The notes: generated from the sequence alone by a model not told the origin. A DNA stretch of 64,000 nucleotides from Dyadobacter fermentans DSM 18053 (GCF_000023125.1 NC_013037.1:3782001-3846000); one strand, 5' to 3'; counted from the stretch's first letter, positions 32,185-41,401 are shown. Numbers and translations: made by a program.

Positions 32185-33477
32185 ATGAAAATAAAACTCT
32201 TATCTACGCTACTTCTCATCACATTCGCGAGCGCGTTTGCGCAGCAGGCCGCGAACCGCCCGACGGTGGTAGCGGGCTTTCCCGTCAATTACAATGAAGA
32301 TTCCGTCGGAACGTACACATTGCCGGAGTTGCTCAAAACGGCCGATGGTAAGCCCGTGACGACGGCCAGGCAATGGACCGAGAAGCGCCGGCCTGAACTG
32401 CTGCGGCTGGCGGAAGAGAATCAATTCGGGAAAATGCCGCCCAAGCCGAAGGATTTGTCATTCCATGCGTTCGATGACGGCACGCCGGCTTTCGATGGGA
32501 AGGCCATTCGCAAGCAGGTGACGGTGTATTTTACCAAGGACACGTCGGAGCATAGGATGAACCTGCTGATCTATACCCCCGCAAAGGCCGTGAAACCCGT
32601 GCCGCTGCTGATGAACATTTCATTTACAGCCTACAACCAGATTATTGACGATCCCGGCTTACGCGTGGGCGAGATTTGGAACAAGGAGGGCAAAAAAGTG
32701 AAGGCCGACAAGCCGACGCCATTTGGAAAACTGAATGTGGAGCAGTTTATCGACGCCGGGATCGGCTTTGCGACCGTGTATTACGGCGACATCGAACCCG
32801 ATTTTAAAGACGGGCTGACGCATGGCATCCGCAAAACATACCTCAAACCCGGCCAAACGGAGCCGGCCGCCGACGAATGGGGCGCCATTTCCGCCTGGGC
32901 CTGGGGACTAAGCCGGGCGATGGACTATTTCGAGACCGACCGGCAGATCGACACCAAACGCATTGCATTGCAGGGCGCGTCGCGGCTCGGGAAGACGGTG
33001 CTGTGGGCCGGCATTCGCGATCCGCGGTTCAAAATGGTGATCGCCAGCATTTCCGGCGAGGGCGGGGCGGCATTGGCCCGGCGGAATTACGGCGAGACGA
33101 TCCGTCACATTTCCGACCCGTCGCGGTACTTGTATCAATTTGCGCCCAATTACCACGGCTGGGCCGGGCGCGTGAACGACATGCCGATCGACGCGCACAT
33201 GCTCGTGGCGCTCATGGCCCCCCGACCGCTGCTGCTGCAAACCGGGAGTACGGATTACTGGTCCGATCCGAAAGGAGAATTTCTGTCCGCCGTCGCGGCA
33301 GCGCCTGTTTACCGCCTTTTCGGAGAAACGGCACCGTCGACTTCTGCGACAATGCCCGCAGCTGGCGACACCGCTTTGCTCATGAACCGCCTCGGATATT
33401 TCATGCACGAAGGCGGGCATACCGTGCTGCCCGAGGACTGGCAGCTCTTCATACGCTACATGCAAAAGTATTTGTAA
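32185..33477 (+). CDS. Exported alpha/beta hydrolase, CE15 glucuronoyl-esterase-like
   Basis: A 430-residue exported hydrolase (signal peptide LLSTLLLITFASAFAQ). The nucleophile elbow is GASRLGKTVLWAG, matching the CE15 pattern G-x-SR-x-GK, and the catalytic His is probably in HEGGHTVLPEDW. The segment SGEGGAALARR aligns with the CE15 region ESGxGG, but the Glu is replaced, and STDYWSDPKGEF may supply the acid as in some bacterial members. The family cleaves ester bonds between glucuronoyl xylan and lignin alcohols. Length fits bacterial CE15 proteins. It is a single gene followed by a structured terminator region. Confidence 0.8.
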   Translation: MKIKLLSTLLLITFASAFAQQAANRPTVVAGFPVNYNEDSVGTYTLPELLKTADGKPVTTARQWTEKRRPELLRLAEENQFGKMPPKPKDLSFHAFDDGTPAFDGKAIRKQVTVYFTKDTSEHRMNLLIYTPAKAVKPVPLLMNISFTAYNQIIDDPGLRVGEIWNKEGKKVKADKPTPFGKLNVEQFIDAGIGFATVYYGDIEPDFKDGLTHGIRKTYLKPGQTEPAADEWGAISAWAWGLSRAMDYFETDRQIDTKRIALQGASRLGKTVLWAGIRDPRFKMVIASISGEGGAALARRNYGETIRHISDPSRYLYQFAPNYHGWAGRVNDMPIDAHMLVALMAPRPLLLQTGSTDYWSDPKGEFLSAVAAAPVYRLFGETAPSTSATMPAAGDTALLMNRLGYFMHEGGHTVLPEDWQLFIRYMQKYL

Positions 33478-33497
33478 AAAGTCTTTGCAGGCTACTC

Positions 33498-33593
33498 AAA
33501 GCCGCGAAGCGTCGCCGGGCAGGCCGCTGGTTGCACGAATGATTCTTCGTGTAGCTCCGTGGGCCGTCCTACTATACTTCGTGGCTTTTTGAT
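33498..33593 (+). terminator. Long branched hairpin after the esterase gene
   Basis: A 12-bp outer stem AAAGCCGCGAAG (33498-33509) with CTTCGTGGCTTT (33577-33588, one G-T pair) encloses 67 nt that hold a second perfect stem, CACGAA (33534-33539) with TTCGTG (33546-33551). A T run follows the outer stem. It can act as a terminator, but it is larger than usual and could be a small structured RNA. Confidence 0.5.
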
Positions 33594-33621
33594 ATATCTA
33601 AAATCAAACGAACGTGGTTCA

Positions 33622-33637
33622 ATGCAAACGTTTGCAT
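33622..33637. promoter_or_regulatory. LacI-type operator candidate upstream of inositol-phosphate synthase
   Basis: A 16-bp perfect palindrome, ATGCAAACGTTTGCAT, with the central CG typical of LacI/GalR-family operators. It lies 123 bp before the inositol-phosphate synthase start in a very AT-rich leader. No LacI-type gene is present in the window. Confidence 0.5.
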
Positions 33638-33759
33638 AAACTTGCATTTATAGTTGCTTTATCGGATTTAAATATTTTATTTTGGCTCAAATTCAGTCAT
33701 TTCATATTTATTAAAATATTTTAAAATAATATTTTCATCATAAACTCAGATTATTAGAA

Positions 33760-34980
33760 ATGTCAAATATTGATCAAAAGATAAAAGTGGCGATCGTGGG
33801 CGTAGGCAACTGTGCAAGTTCGCTCGTGCAGGGGGTTGAATACTATACACGCTATGCAGATAAAACCTCTGGCCTGATGGCCGACAACATCGGCGGCTAC
33901 CACGCGGAAAACATCGAATTCGTCTGCGGATTTGATGTCGATGAACGCAAAATCGGGCTGGAATTGAAGGATGCCATTTTCACCAAACCCAACTGCGCGA
34001 TCGAGCTCTATACTGATATTAAAAGTGAAGCGCCTATCTACCGCTCGCCAGTTCTGGACGGTGTTTCGCCACAAATGCGCTCCTACCCCGCCGAAAACCG
34101 CTTTGTGGTGAAGGATGAGTTAAAAGAAACCGATTTGCTCACCAGCGGTGAACGGTACAATGCGGAACTCACAGCCGGCATTCGCGAAGAAATCGTCGCC
34201 CGCCTGCAAGCGCATGAGGCGGAAGTGCTGATCAATTACCTGCCCGTCGGCTCGCAGCTGGCTACGGAATTTTACGCCGGAATTTGCCTCGAACTAGGCA
34301 TTTCGCTTGTGAACTGCATTCCGGTTTTCATCGCCTCGGACCCGGAATGGGAGCAGAAATTCATCGACGCGGGCATTCCGATCATCGGGGACGATATGCG
34401 CAGCCAGTTTGGTGCGAGTATTTTGTCGCAAATGTTGCAGGAACTTGCCTTTGAACGCGGCCATCACGTGAAGGCGCACATTCAGCGGAATGTAGGCGGC
34501 AACACCGATTTCCTCAATATGGAAGACAAAAACCGCCTGAAATCGAAGAAGATATCAAAAGAGAATGTGATCCGCGCGCAAAACGACATCCGGGGGATTT
34601 CTACCGCCGACAGCTTCCTGCACGCCGGTCCTTCCGAATACATCGCTTTTTACGGAGATAATAAAGTAGCCAATTTCCGGCTGGAACTCGAAGGCTTTAT
34701 GGGCTCGCCCGTAACGCTCGATGCCCAGCTTTCGGTGCAGGATTCGCCTAACTCGGCCGGGGTGGTAATCGACGCCGTGCGCTATGTGTATGTTGCGCGC
34801 GAAATGGGGCTTGTGGGCGCATTACGCGGACCATCGGCTGCCACACAAAAGACGCCGCCGCAGCAAATGATGTTCGCCGACGCCACTTACGAATGCCACG
34901 CATTAGCCAAACGCGAGCTTACGGCATCGACCCGGAAACAGCTCAAAATGAGCCCCGTAATGGCCGATAGAATGGATTAA
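33760..34980 (+). CDS. ino1: Myo-inositol-1(3)-phosphate synthase
   Basis: A 406-residue NAD-dependent enzyme turning glucose 6-phosphate into inositol 3-phosphate. The Rossmann motif is VAIVGVGNCASSLVQGVEYY at residues about 9-28, and the family catalytic core is visible in INYLPVGSQLATEFYA, NCIPVFIAS, PIIGDDMRSQFGASI, HIQRNVGGNTDFLN and SKKISKENV. The length is that of the short archaeal/actinobacterial-type enzyme. In Bacteroidota it feeds inositol lipids or inositol compounds. It precedes, on the same strand, a polyol-type operon, but the DeoR gene in between is on the other strand, so a separate transcript is likely. Confidence 0.92.
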   Translation: MSNIDQKIKVAIVGVGNCASSLVQGVEYYTRYADKTSGLMADNIGGYHAENIEFVCGFDVDERKIGLELKDAIFTKPNCAIELYTDIKSEAPIYRSPVLDGVSPQMRSYPAENRFVVKDELKETDLLTSGERYNAELTAGIREEIVARLQAHEAEVLINYLPVGSQLATEFYAGICLELGISLVNCIPVFIASDPEWEQKFIDAGIPIIGDDMRSQFGASILSQMLQELAFERGHHVKAHIQRNVGGNTDFLNMEDKNRLKSKKISKENVIRAQNDIRGISTADSFLHAGPSEYIAFYGDNKVANFRLELEGFMGSPVTLDAQLSVQDSPNSAGVVIDAVRYVYVAREMGLVGALRGPSAATQKTPPQQMMFADATYECHALAKRELTASTRKQLKMSPVMADRMD

Positions 34981-35007
34981 AAACGACAGACTTACTTTCC
35001 TAAACCC

Positions 35008-35775
35008 TTACTTCCCCGCGACCAGCACCTTCACGCCACGGTCTTCAAGGGATTTGATGGCCTCGTCCGGGATGCCCGCATCGGTCACGATGTACTGCAC
35101 CTGGTCGAGGTCGCAAATTTTAGCGATGCCCCGCTTGCCGATCTTCGTGTGATCGGCGAGCACCACCACATTTTGCGCCGTCTCGATCATCTTCTGGTTC
35201 AGGCCGGCCTCCGTCAGGTTGCTGATCGACAGCCCAAAGTCGAAATCGATGCCGTCCACGCCGATAAACAGCACGCCGCACGAGATATGGTCGAGAATGT
35301 ACTCGGCATAGGAGCCGGCCACCGACGACGAGTTCTGGCGGATCAACCCGCCCAATTGCAGCACCTCCACGTTTGGCCGGTTGCTCAGTTCCAGCGTCAC
35401 TTTCACGGCCGGCGTGATCACCGTAATCTGTTTCGTAGGATGCAGACAGCGCGCCAGCTCGAACACCGTCGTGCCCGAGCCGATCATGATCGAATCGGTT
35501 TCCCGGATCAGGCCAATCGCCTCACGGGCAATGCTCTGCTTTTCGTCGGAGTTAATAAATTCCTTCTCGTTGATCGGCCGCTCCACGGCATAGGGGTTGT
35601 TGAGCGACCCGCCTCCGTGCGTCCTGAACAGCAGATTTTTGTCTTCGAGCAATTTCAGGTCCTTCCGGATGGTTACCCCCGAAACCTGCATTTGCTCCGA
35701 AAGCTGTATGATACTCACCGTACCAGCCCTTTTGAGCTCCTGCAAAATGAATTGATGCCTTTCCGTAATAGTCAT
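35008..35775 (-). CDS. DeoR/GlpR-family transcription regulator
   Basis: A 255-residue regulator. Residues 1-57 hold the DeoR HTH (MTITERHQFILQELKRAGTV, then SEQMQVSGVTIRKDLKLLED), and the rest is the sugar-phosphate-sensing DeoRC domain with SIMIGSGTTVFELARCL, ITVITPAVKVTLEL, FIGVDGIDFDFGLS and VVLADHTKIGK. ATG 35775 (MTITERH) is used; an upstream ATG at 35805 adds ten atypical residues. It is divergent from the transporter operon across 340 bp holding a 10-bp direct-repeat array, so it very likely represses that operon until a phosphorylated intermediate accumulates. Confidence 0.92.
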   Translation of the reverse strand: MTITERHQFILQELKRAGTVSIIQLSEQMQVSGVTIRKDLKLLEDKNLLFRTHGGGSLNNPYAVERPINEKEFINSDEKQSIAREAIGLIRETDSIMIGSGTTVFELARCLHPTKQITVITPAVKVTLELSNRPNVEVLQLGGLIRQNSSSVAGSYAEYILDHISCGVLFIGVDGIDFDFGLSISNLTEAGLNQKMIETAQNVVVLADHTKIGKRGIAKICDLDQVQYIVTDAGIPDEAIKSLEDRGVKVLVAGK

Positions 35776-35963
35776 GTCGGTACACTTTGGAAGCAAGTAT
35801 AACAATTGTTGGCCGAACGGGGAAAGCTTAGCAGTAAACTAGCCGCCCGCTCATCCCATGTGTATGGTTTTCCATTCTAAAACATCCTTCATAAAAGGCG
35901 CAAACCGGGCATAATACTACTAAACAGCACATATTATCATATCATTATCATTCATGCGCACAA

Positions 35964-36003
35964 GTTTCAAAAAGTTTAATAATGTTTAATTTTGTTTAAA
36001 TAA
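35964..36003. promoter_or_regulatory. Direct-repeat array, probable DeoR operator
   Basis: Four units with a 10-bp period: GTTTCAAAAA, GTTTAATAAT, GTTTAATTTT and GTTTAAATAA, starting at 35964, 35974, 35984 and 35994. Each carries GTTT(A/C)A, so equal faces of the helix are presented about one turn apart, as in many DeoR-family operators. It lies in the 340-bp region between the divergent DeoR and transporter genes. A possible -33 TTTG at 36019 is followed 19 nt later by a weak -7 TATTTCCA. Confidence 0.6.
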
Positions 36004-36115
36004 TTTAATTTCATTTTGTTTGTATGGCATTCAAACTTCGATATTTCCAATTCATTATGCCTGATATTCCTATTTGACCATCCCGACGCCGCTTGAATTC
36101 CTAAACCGACCCCAC

Positions 36116-37381
36116 ATGACACCGACTACACCGTTTGACCGCATCGGACTTCCCCGACATCTCGCCTGGGGTTACCTGGGCATCCTGATCTTCATGATGG
36201 GCGACGGCGTGGAGCAAGGCTGGCTCAGCCCCTACCTCCTCGACCGCGGCATGACCATCCAGCAATCCGCATCGCTGTTTACCGTTTACGGCATTACCAT
36301 CGCGGTTTCGTCCTGGTTTTCGGGCGTGCTAGCGGAAGGGTATGGGCCGCGTAAGGCCATGCTGATGGGCATTTTGCTATACATTATCGGCACGGTTGGT
36401 TTTGTAGGGCTTGGGATGGGATCGCTCAATTATCCCGTGATGCTGCTTACCTATGCGGTGCGGGGATTCGGGTATCCGTTGTTTGCCTATTCCTTTCTCG
36501 TCTGGATCACCTACCGCACGCCCGGGCACGCGCTTGGCCGCGCCGTGGGCTGGTTCTGGTTTGTTTTCACGGGCGGGCTCAATGTGTTCGGCGCCTATTA
36601 TTCGAGCTGGGCCATCGAGCGCATTGGTTACCAGAATACGCTGTGGAGTTCGATATTCTGGGTGTCGGTCGGGGCATTTTTTGCATTGGTCCTGAACAAA
36701 GACCAGTTCGTTCCCTCAGGGCACGCGGCCGGTAAGGCCAAGGAGCTGCTGAAAGGCCTCACGATCATGCGCGAGGAGCCCAAAGTGCTGATCGGAGGCA
36801 TTGTCAGGATCATTAATACCACGGCGCAATTCGCGTTTCCCGTGTTTTTGCCTACTTATATGGCGGCGCACGGGCTTTCTACGCAGGAATGGCTGTGGAT
36901 ATGGGGCACTATTTTCACCAGCAACATCATTTTCAACCTCATATTCGGCTTTGTGGGCGACAGGCTGGGCTGGCAAAACACGATCATGTGGTTCGGCGGG
37001 GTCGGGTGCGGCATCAGCACATTGCTTTTCTACTATTCCCCGGCGCTTTTCGACGGTAACTTCTGGCTGATCCTCATTCCCGGCATTTTATGGGGCGGCT
37101 TGCTGGCTGGTTATGTACCACTGTCGGCATTGGTTCCTTCGTTGGTAAGGGAGGAAAAAGGTGCTGCCATGGCCATCCTGAACCTCGGCGCTGGCCTGCC
37201 GGTGTTCATCGGCCCGGCGATAGTGGGCCTGTTCATCGGCACGATCGGCAGCGAAGGCGTGGCGTGGACGCTCGCGATCCTGTACTTCGTCAGCGCGGTG
37301 CTCACGCGCTTCATCACGCTACCCGAACCGGACCATGTCGCCACCAGTGAATCGGAAACCGTCAGCAGTGGCCTTGGATAA
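36116..37381 (+). CDS. MFS transporter, ribitol/polyol permease (RbtT/DalT)-like
   Basis: A 421-residue 12-helix major-facilitator protein. It resembles the ribitol and arabinitol permeases RbtT/DalT in several places: LAWGYLGILIFMMGDGVEQGWLS (in parts), SWFSGVLAEGYGPRKAMLMG with the MFS loop, YAVRGFGYPLFAYSFLVWI, and VRIINTTAQFAFPVFLP. The last part has EEKGAAMAILNLGAG. The substrate is therefore probably a sugar alcohol or close relative. ATG 36116 is preferred; a TTG 42 bases upstream would give a longer start. It is the first gene of a six-gene plus-strand run ending at 42956. Confidence 0.88.
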   Translation: MTPTTPFDRIGLPRHLAWGYLGILIFMMGDGVEQGWLSPYLLDRGMTIQQSASLFTVYGITIAVSSWFSGVLAEGYGPRKAMLMGILLYIIGTVGFVGLGMGSLNYPVMLLTYAVRGFGYPLFAYSFLVWITYRTPGHALGRAVGWFWFVFTGGLNVFGAYYSSWAIERIGYQNTLWSSIFWVSVGAFFALVLNKDQFVPSGHAAGKAKELLKGLTIMREEPKVLIGGIVRIINTTAQFAFPVFLPTYMAAHGLSTQEWLWIWGTIFTSNIIFNLIFGFVGDRLGWQNTIMWFGGVGCGISTLLFYYSPALFDGNFWLILIPGILWGGLLAGYVPLSALVPSLVREEKGAAMAILNLGAGLPVFIGPAIVGLFIGTIGSEGVAWTLAILYFVSAVLTRFITLPEPDHVATSESETVSSGLG

Positions 37382-37446
37382 CCGGTTCCAAACCACTCCC
37401 GACATTGAAATACATTCCAATACCAAAGGAAAACGACCACACAAAC

Positions 37447-38451
37447 ATGAAAATCCTGATTACCGCGCCCTATCACGACAAAGCACAGCAAGTATTGAAA
37501 GAGCATTTCGGAGAGGTTATTTACAAACCGTGGAAATTGCAGGAGCGCGCCTACAATGAAGCTGAGCTAAGCGCATTGCTACGCGAAACCGGCGCCGATG
37601 CCCTCATTACCGAGCACGACCACGTTACACCGGCCGTGATCACGGCATTTCCCGGGCTGCAATTTATCGGCGTGTGCCGCGGAACGCCGTCCAATGTGGC
37701 CGTAGCAACCGCCACGTCACTGGGCATTCCGGTTTTCAACACGCCCGCCCGCAATGCGCAGGCCGTGGCGGAAATGTTCATCGCCAACCTGATCACCCTC
37801 ATGCGCAACACACTTGCCGGCATTGCCTGGCTGAAAGGCGGGCATTGGGAGGCCGGCGCGCATACTTCCTATTTGCAGTTCAAAGGGAATGAAATTGCGG
37901 GAAAAACCATCGGGATGGTCGGTTTTGGGGCGGTTGGACAAACTATTGCGAACCTGGTGAAACATTTTCCGGCGCAAATCTTATACTATGATCCGTTTTA
38001 CACTTCGGACGATCCTGACTATCAAAAGGTGAGCCTGGAAGACGTTTTCCGCCTCAGCGATGTCGTGTCCATTCATTTGCCCGTCACCCCGGAAACCGAA
38101 GGCATGATCGGTGCGGAATTGATTGGTTTGATGAAAAAAGATGCCATTTTCGTGAATACGGCGCGTGCCGTGGTAGTGCAGCGCGAGGTGTTACTGGCCG
38201 CTATCGAAAGCCATGCCATCCGCGGCGCGATCCTCGACGTTTTCGACCATGAACCGCCTGATGCACTGGATTATCGCCTCATTCATCACCAAAACGTGCT
38301 TGCCACGCCGCACATTGCCGGGGCTACTTTTGAGGTGGAAGATCACCACGCCGACATTATGAACAAAGCCCTGCTCGGCTTTTATAAGGAGGGCAACCGC
38401 AACGTCCGCCAGCTCGTGAACCGCGGGGAATTGTCTGCCAAAACCCATTAA
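37447..38451 (+). CDS. D-isomer-specific 2-hydroxyacid dehydrogenase
   Basis: A 334-residue NAD-dependent dehydrogenase of the phosphoglycerate dehydrogenase type. The NAD motif is GKTIGMVGFGAVGQTIA at about residue 155, followed by YYDPFY, the catalytic Arg in FVNTARAVVVQ, the Glu in DVFDHEPP and the His in TPHIAGAT. The second start ATG 37447 (MKILITAPYHDK) is used, since the upstream frame is atypical. It lies between transporter and kinase genes, with 11 bp to the next one. In this setting it probably oxidises or reduces a four- to six-carbon polyol-derived acid; the substrate is unknown. Confidence 0.87.
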   Translation: MKILITAPYHDKAQQVLKEHFGEVIYKPWKLQERAYNEAELSALLRETGADALITEHDHVTPAVITAFPGLQFIGVCRGTPSNVAVATATSLGIPVFNTPARNAQAVAEMFIANLITLMRNTLAGIAWLKGGHWEAGAHTSYLQFKGNEIAGKTIGMVGFGAVGQTIANLVKHFPAQILYYDPFYTSDDPDYQKVSLEDVFRLSDVVSIHLPVTPETEGMIGAELIGLMKKDAIFVNTARAVVVQREVLLAAIESHAIRGAILDVFDHEPPDALDYRLIHHQNVLATPHIAGATFEVEDHHADIMNKALLGFYKEGNRNVRQLVNRGELSAKTH

Positions 38452-38462
38452 TTCCTAAATCC

Positions 38463-39908
38463 ATGACATTGAAACCGGCATACCTCGTGGCCGACATCGG
38501 GACCGGCAACGTGCGCGTGGCCATCGCCGATACTTCCGGCACGATCCTGGGCGTAGCGAGCGGCGACATGCGGTACGAAAAGGATGTCCATTATCCAGAA
38601 TCCATTTTTTTCGACCCTAATGCCCTCTGGGTACAGATCAAAAACCTCGCGAAGGATGCATTGGCCCAGGCCGGACCGGTAACCGTTACGGCCATCACCG
38701 CTACGAGCCAGCGCGAGGGCATTGTGGCGCTCGACGGAGCCGGCAACCCGCTCCTCGGCATGCCCAATATCGACCACCGCGGCCGCGAATGGGAGGGCGC
38801 CACACCCGACAAACACGAAATTTACGCCCTCACCGGCCGCTATCCTACGTCGCTTTTTTCGGCATTGAAACTCGTAGGGCTTCGCAACCGGCGCCCGGAG
38901 ATTTGGCAAAAGGTGTCGGCGATCGTCAGCATCAGCGACTGGGCGCAATATATGTTCGGCGGGAAGCTGGGCTATGAGCACTCGCAAGCCTCGGAAACCT
39001 TGCTGTACGATGTCGCCAGAGGCGAATGGTCGGAACGGCTTTGCGCGAAATTCGGGCTGAACGCCTCGCTGCTGCCGTCGCTTGTGCATTCGGGCTCCAT
39101 TCTGGGCCGGGTGCTTCCGGAAACGGCCCGCGAGTTGGGCATCGCAGATTCGGCTGTTGTGGTGGTGGGCGGCTCAGACACGCAGCTGGCCATTATGAGC
39201 ATGGCGCCCTCCGTGGAAGACATCGTGATCGTTTCCGGCACCACCACGCCCATTATCAAAATTGCCAGTCACTACCTTACCGACCCGCACGAGCGCACCT
39301 GGACCAACCGGCATACCGACAACGCCAGCTTCCTGCTCGAAGCGAACGCGGGCGTCACCGGCCTGAACTACCAGCGCCTCAAAGAGATTTTTTATCCCAA
39401 TGAACCCTACGAACAGATCGAAACCGAAGTAGCGGCCATTCGCGACACGCATTGTGTGGCTGCGCTGGGCTCGCTGCTTGCGGGAGAGCAGGCACCGCTG
39501 ACCCGCGGTGGGTTCGTTTTCAACACGCCGGTTTCGCACCAGCTTAGCCGGGCCCATTTCGTGTGGGCTACCCTGTGGGACATCGCGTGCAGCATTGCCG
39601 AAAACTATCAGGTCCTGCGCGAAGTAGCCCGCCACGACCGGGACTACGTGTGGATGTGCGGCGGCGGCGTCCAAAGCAAGCTGCTCAGGCAATTTATTGC
39701 CAATTTGTTGGGTAAAAAAGTAATGATCCGCACCAACTACCGCCAGGCCTCGGTCTCGGGCGGCGTGGTGGTGTGTAACAATGCATCAGGCATTCCGAAC
39801 AGCGCACCGCGAACGCTGGAAGTTACCGAACCGGACGGCGATGCGATTTATGCCGGGTGGTATGAAGACTGGAAGTGCGCCAGGCGTGCATTCAAGTCGT
39901 CGCATTGA
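38463..39908 (+). CDS. FGGY-family carbohydrate kinase, LsrK-like
   Basis: A 481-residue sugar kinase. The ATP/phosphate motifs are LVADIGTGNVRVAIAD (phosphate 1) and a later GGSDTQLAIM and CGGGVQSKLLRQ (adenosine). Several segments follow the AI-2 kinase LsrK: TSQREGIVALDGAGNP, NIDHRGREWEG, SISDWAQYMFGGKLGYEHSQ and ETLLYD. No lsr transport genes are present, so the AI-2 role is not supported. It is tightly coupled to the dehydrogenase upstream (11 bp) and a second FGGY kinase downstream (33 bp). Confidence 0.85.
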   Translation: MTLKPAYLVADIGTGNVRVAIADTSGTILGVASGDMRYEKDVHYPESIFFDPNALWVQIKNLAKDALAQAGPVTVTAITATSQREGIVALDGAGNPLLGMPNIDHRGREWEGATPDKHEIYALTGRYPTSLFSALKLVGLRNRRPEIWQKVSAIVSISDWAQYMFGGKLGYEHSQASETLLYDVARGEWSERLCAKFGLNASLLPSLVHSGSILGRVLPETARELGIADSAVVVVGGSDTQLAIMSMAPSVEDIVIVSGTTTPIIKIASHYLTDPHERTWTNRHTDNASFLLEANAGVTGLNYQRLKEIFYPNEPYEQIETEVAAIRDTHCVAALGSLLAGEQAPLTRGGFVFNTPVSHQLSRAHFVWATLWDIACSIAENYQVLREVARHDRDYVWMCGGGVQSKLLRQFIANLLGKKVMIRTNYRQASVSGGVVVCNNASGIPNSAPRTLEVTEPDGDAIYAGWYEDWKCARRAFKSSH

Positions 39909-39941
39909 CATTAAACCCTTCATTTTCAATAATATCGTTCA

Positions 39942-41399
39942 ATGCAGGCATATTTCATAGGAATTGACGTGGGCACGCAGGGTGTGCGGGTGGTAATGCT
40001 CGATAACACGGGCAGCACGATCGGCAGCAGCGAGCAGATTTTCCCGCTCACGCCAGGCTCGCGTGAGGAGCAGTCGCCGGCGGTATGGTGGGAAGCGGTG
40101 TGGGAATGCCTGCAAAAATTGCTGCATGCAGCCCGCGGGAACATTGACCTGAATGCGGTAAAGGCCGTTTCCGTCACATCCACATCCGGCACGGTAATCC
40201 CGCTCGGCGACAACCACGAACCCCTGCATAAAGCATTGATGTACTCTGACACCCGCCCTGCCGAAGAAGGAAAGCATTGCCGCGAGCTGGCACTTCGCTA
40301 CCATGCGGAGGGTTACACGGGTTTCAATGCGTCGAGCGGTTTGTCAAAAATGGTTTGGTATTCCAAACATTACCCTGAAAACGCAGCGCGGATCAAAACC
40401 TGGGTTCATGCGGCGGATTTTATCATCGGGAAACTCTGCGGCGATTACTCAGTCACGGACTTCACGAATGCATTGAAATCGGGCTTCGACGTCGGCTCCG
40501 GTGAATGGCCGTCGTGGCTCACGGAGCATCTGCCGCTACACAAGGATTGGTTTCAAAAAGTGGTTCCTTCGGGTACGACCATCGGTAATTTGCTCCCGGA
40601 CCTGCGTGAAAGTCTTGGCCTGGGCCCTATTCGCGTGATAGCAGGCATGACCGACGGCTGCGCGTCGCAAGTCGCTTCCGGTGCCGTGCAACCCGGCGAC
40701 TGGAACACGACCATCGGCACAACGCTCGTAGTGAAAGGCGTCACGATCCGCGAGGTCCGCGATCCCGAAGGCCGCCTTTACAGCCACCGGCACCCCGAAG
40801 GCTACTGGATGCCCGGCGGTGCAGGCAATATCGGCGCCGATTGGGTGTCCGCCGGCTTTGCCGACGACCTGGCCGCGCTCAACACGGCGGCTGCCAGCCT
40901 CATCCCCACCGGACTGATCGCCTACCCGCTCCTGCAAGCCGGCGAGCGATTTCCGTTCATTGCGCCGCAGGCACGCGGGTTTGCACCTGCCGATGCCAGC
41001 CGGGAAGCTACATTCGCCGCCAATATGGAAGGCGTGGCATTTGTGGAGCGGTATGCCTACGAAATGATCGAAAAACTCTCGCGGGAAGTGGTGAAGGCAG
41101 TGTACACGGCCGGCGGCGGCAGCAACAGCGATGTGTGGCTGCGCATCCGCGCCAACGTCCTGAACAGGCCCGTACACAAATGCGGTAATGTGACCGGCGC
41201 GGCAGGAGCGGCGATTGTAGCCGCCGCAGGCTCGCATTTCGGGACGCTTTCCGAAGCCGCACGGGCGATGACACGCATTGAAAGCACCGTGTACCCCGAG
41301 CCCGCATTGGCAGAAGCCTACCGGCAGCAATACCGGAATTTTATCCAAACTTTAACCGAAAAAGGATTTATAGCAGGGCCTGTGCCCGTAACCCACTGA
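39942..41399 (+). CDS. FGGY-family carbohydrate kinase, xylulokinase-like
   Basis: A 485-residue FGGY kinase. The phosphate-1 motif is GIDVGTQGVRVVMLD, the substrate/catalytic region SVTSTSGTVIPLGDNHEPLHKALMYSDTR (in parts) and the adenosine motif TAGGGSNSDVWLRIRANVLN with GAAGAAIVAA. It is clearly different from its upstream neighbour. Its best comparison is xylulokinase and related ketose or polyol kinases; the substrate cannot be fixed from the sequence. It ends 2 bp before the phosphatase gene, so the two are translationally close. Confidence 0.85.
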   Translation: MQAYFIGIDVGTQGVRVVMLDNTGSTIGSSEQIFPLTPGSREEQSPAVWWEAVWECLQKLLHAARGNIDLNAVKAVSVTSTSGTVIPLGDNHEPLHKALMYSDTRPAEEGKHCRELALRYHAEGYTGFNASSGLSKMVWYSKHYPENAARIKTWVHAADFIIGKLCGDYSVTDFTNALKSGFDVGSGEWPSWLTEHLPLHKDWFQKVVPSGTTIGNLLPDLRESLGLGPIRVIAGMTDGCASQVASGAVQPGDWNTTIGTTLVVKGVTIREVRDPEGRLYSHRHPEGYWMPGGAGNIGADWVSAGFADDLAALNTAAASLIPTGLIAYPLLQAGERFPFIAPQARGFAPADASREATFAANMEGVAFVERYAYEMIEKLSREVVKAVYTAGGGSNSDVWLRIRANVLNRPVHKCGNVTGAAGAAIVAAAGSHFGTLSEAARAMTRIESTVYPEPALAEAYRQQYRNFIQTLTEKGFIAGPVPVTH

Positions 41400-41401
41400 T
41401 C

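Noticed and set aside
33760..34980. Inositol lipid synthesis cluster
   Set aside because: Only the synthase is present; no phosphatidylinositol synthase or inositol phosphate cytidylyltransferase-like gene is adjacent.
38463..39908. Autoinducer-2 uptake system (lsr) based on the LsrK-like kinase
   Set aside because: No lsrACDB, lsrR, lsrF or lsrG genes are near, and the transporter is a polyol-type MFS protein.
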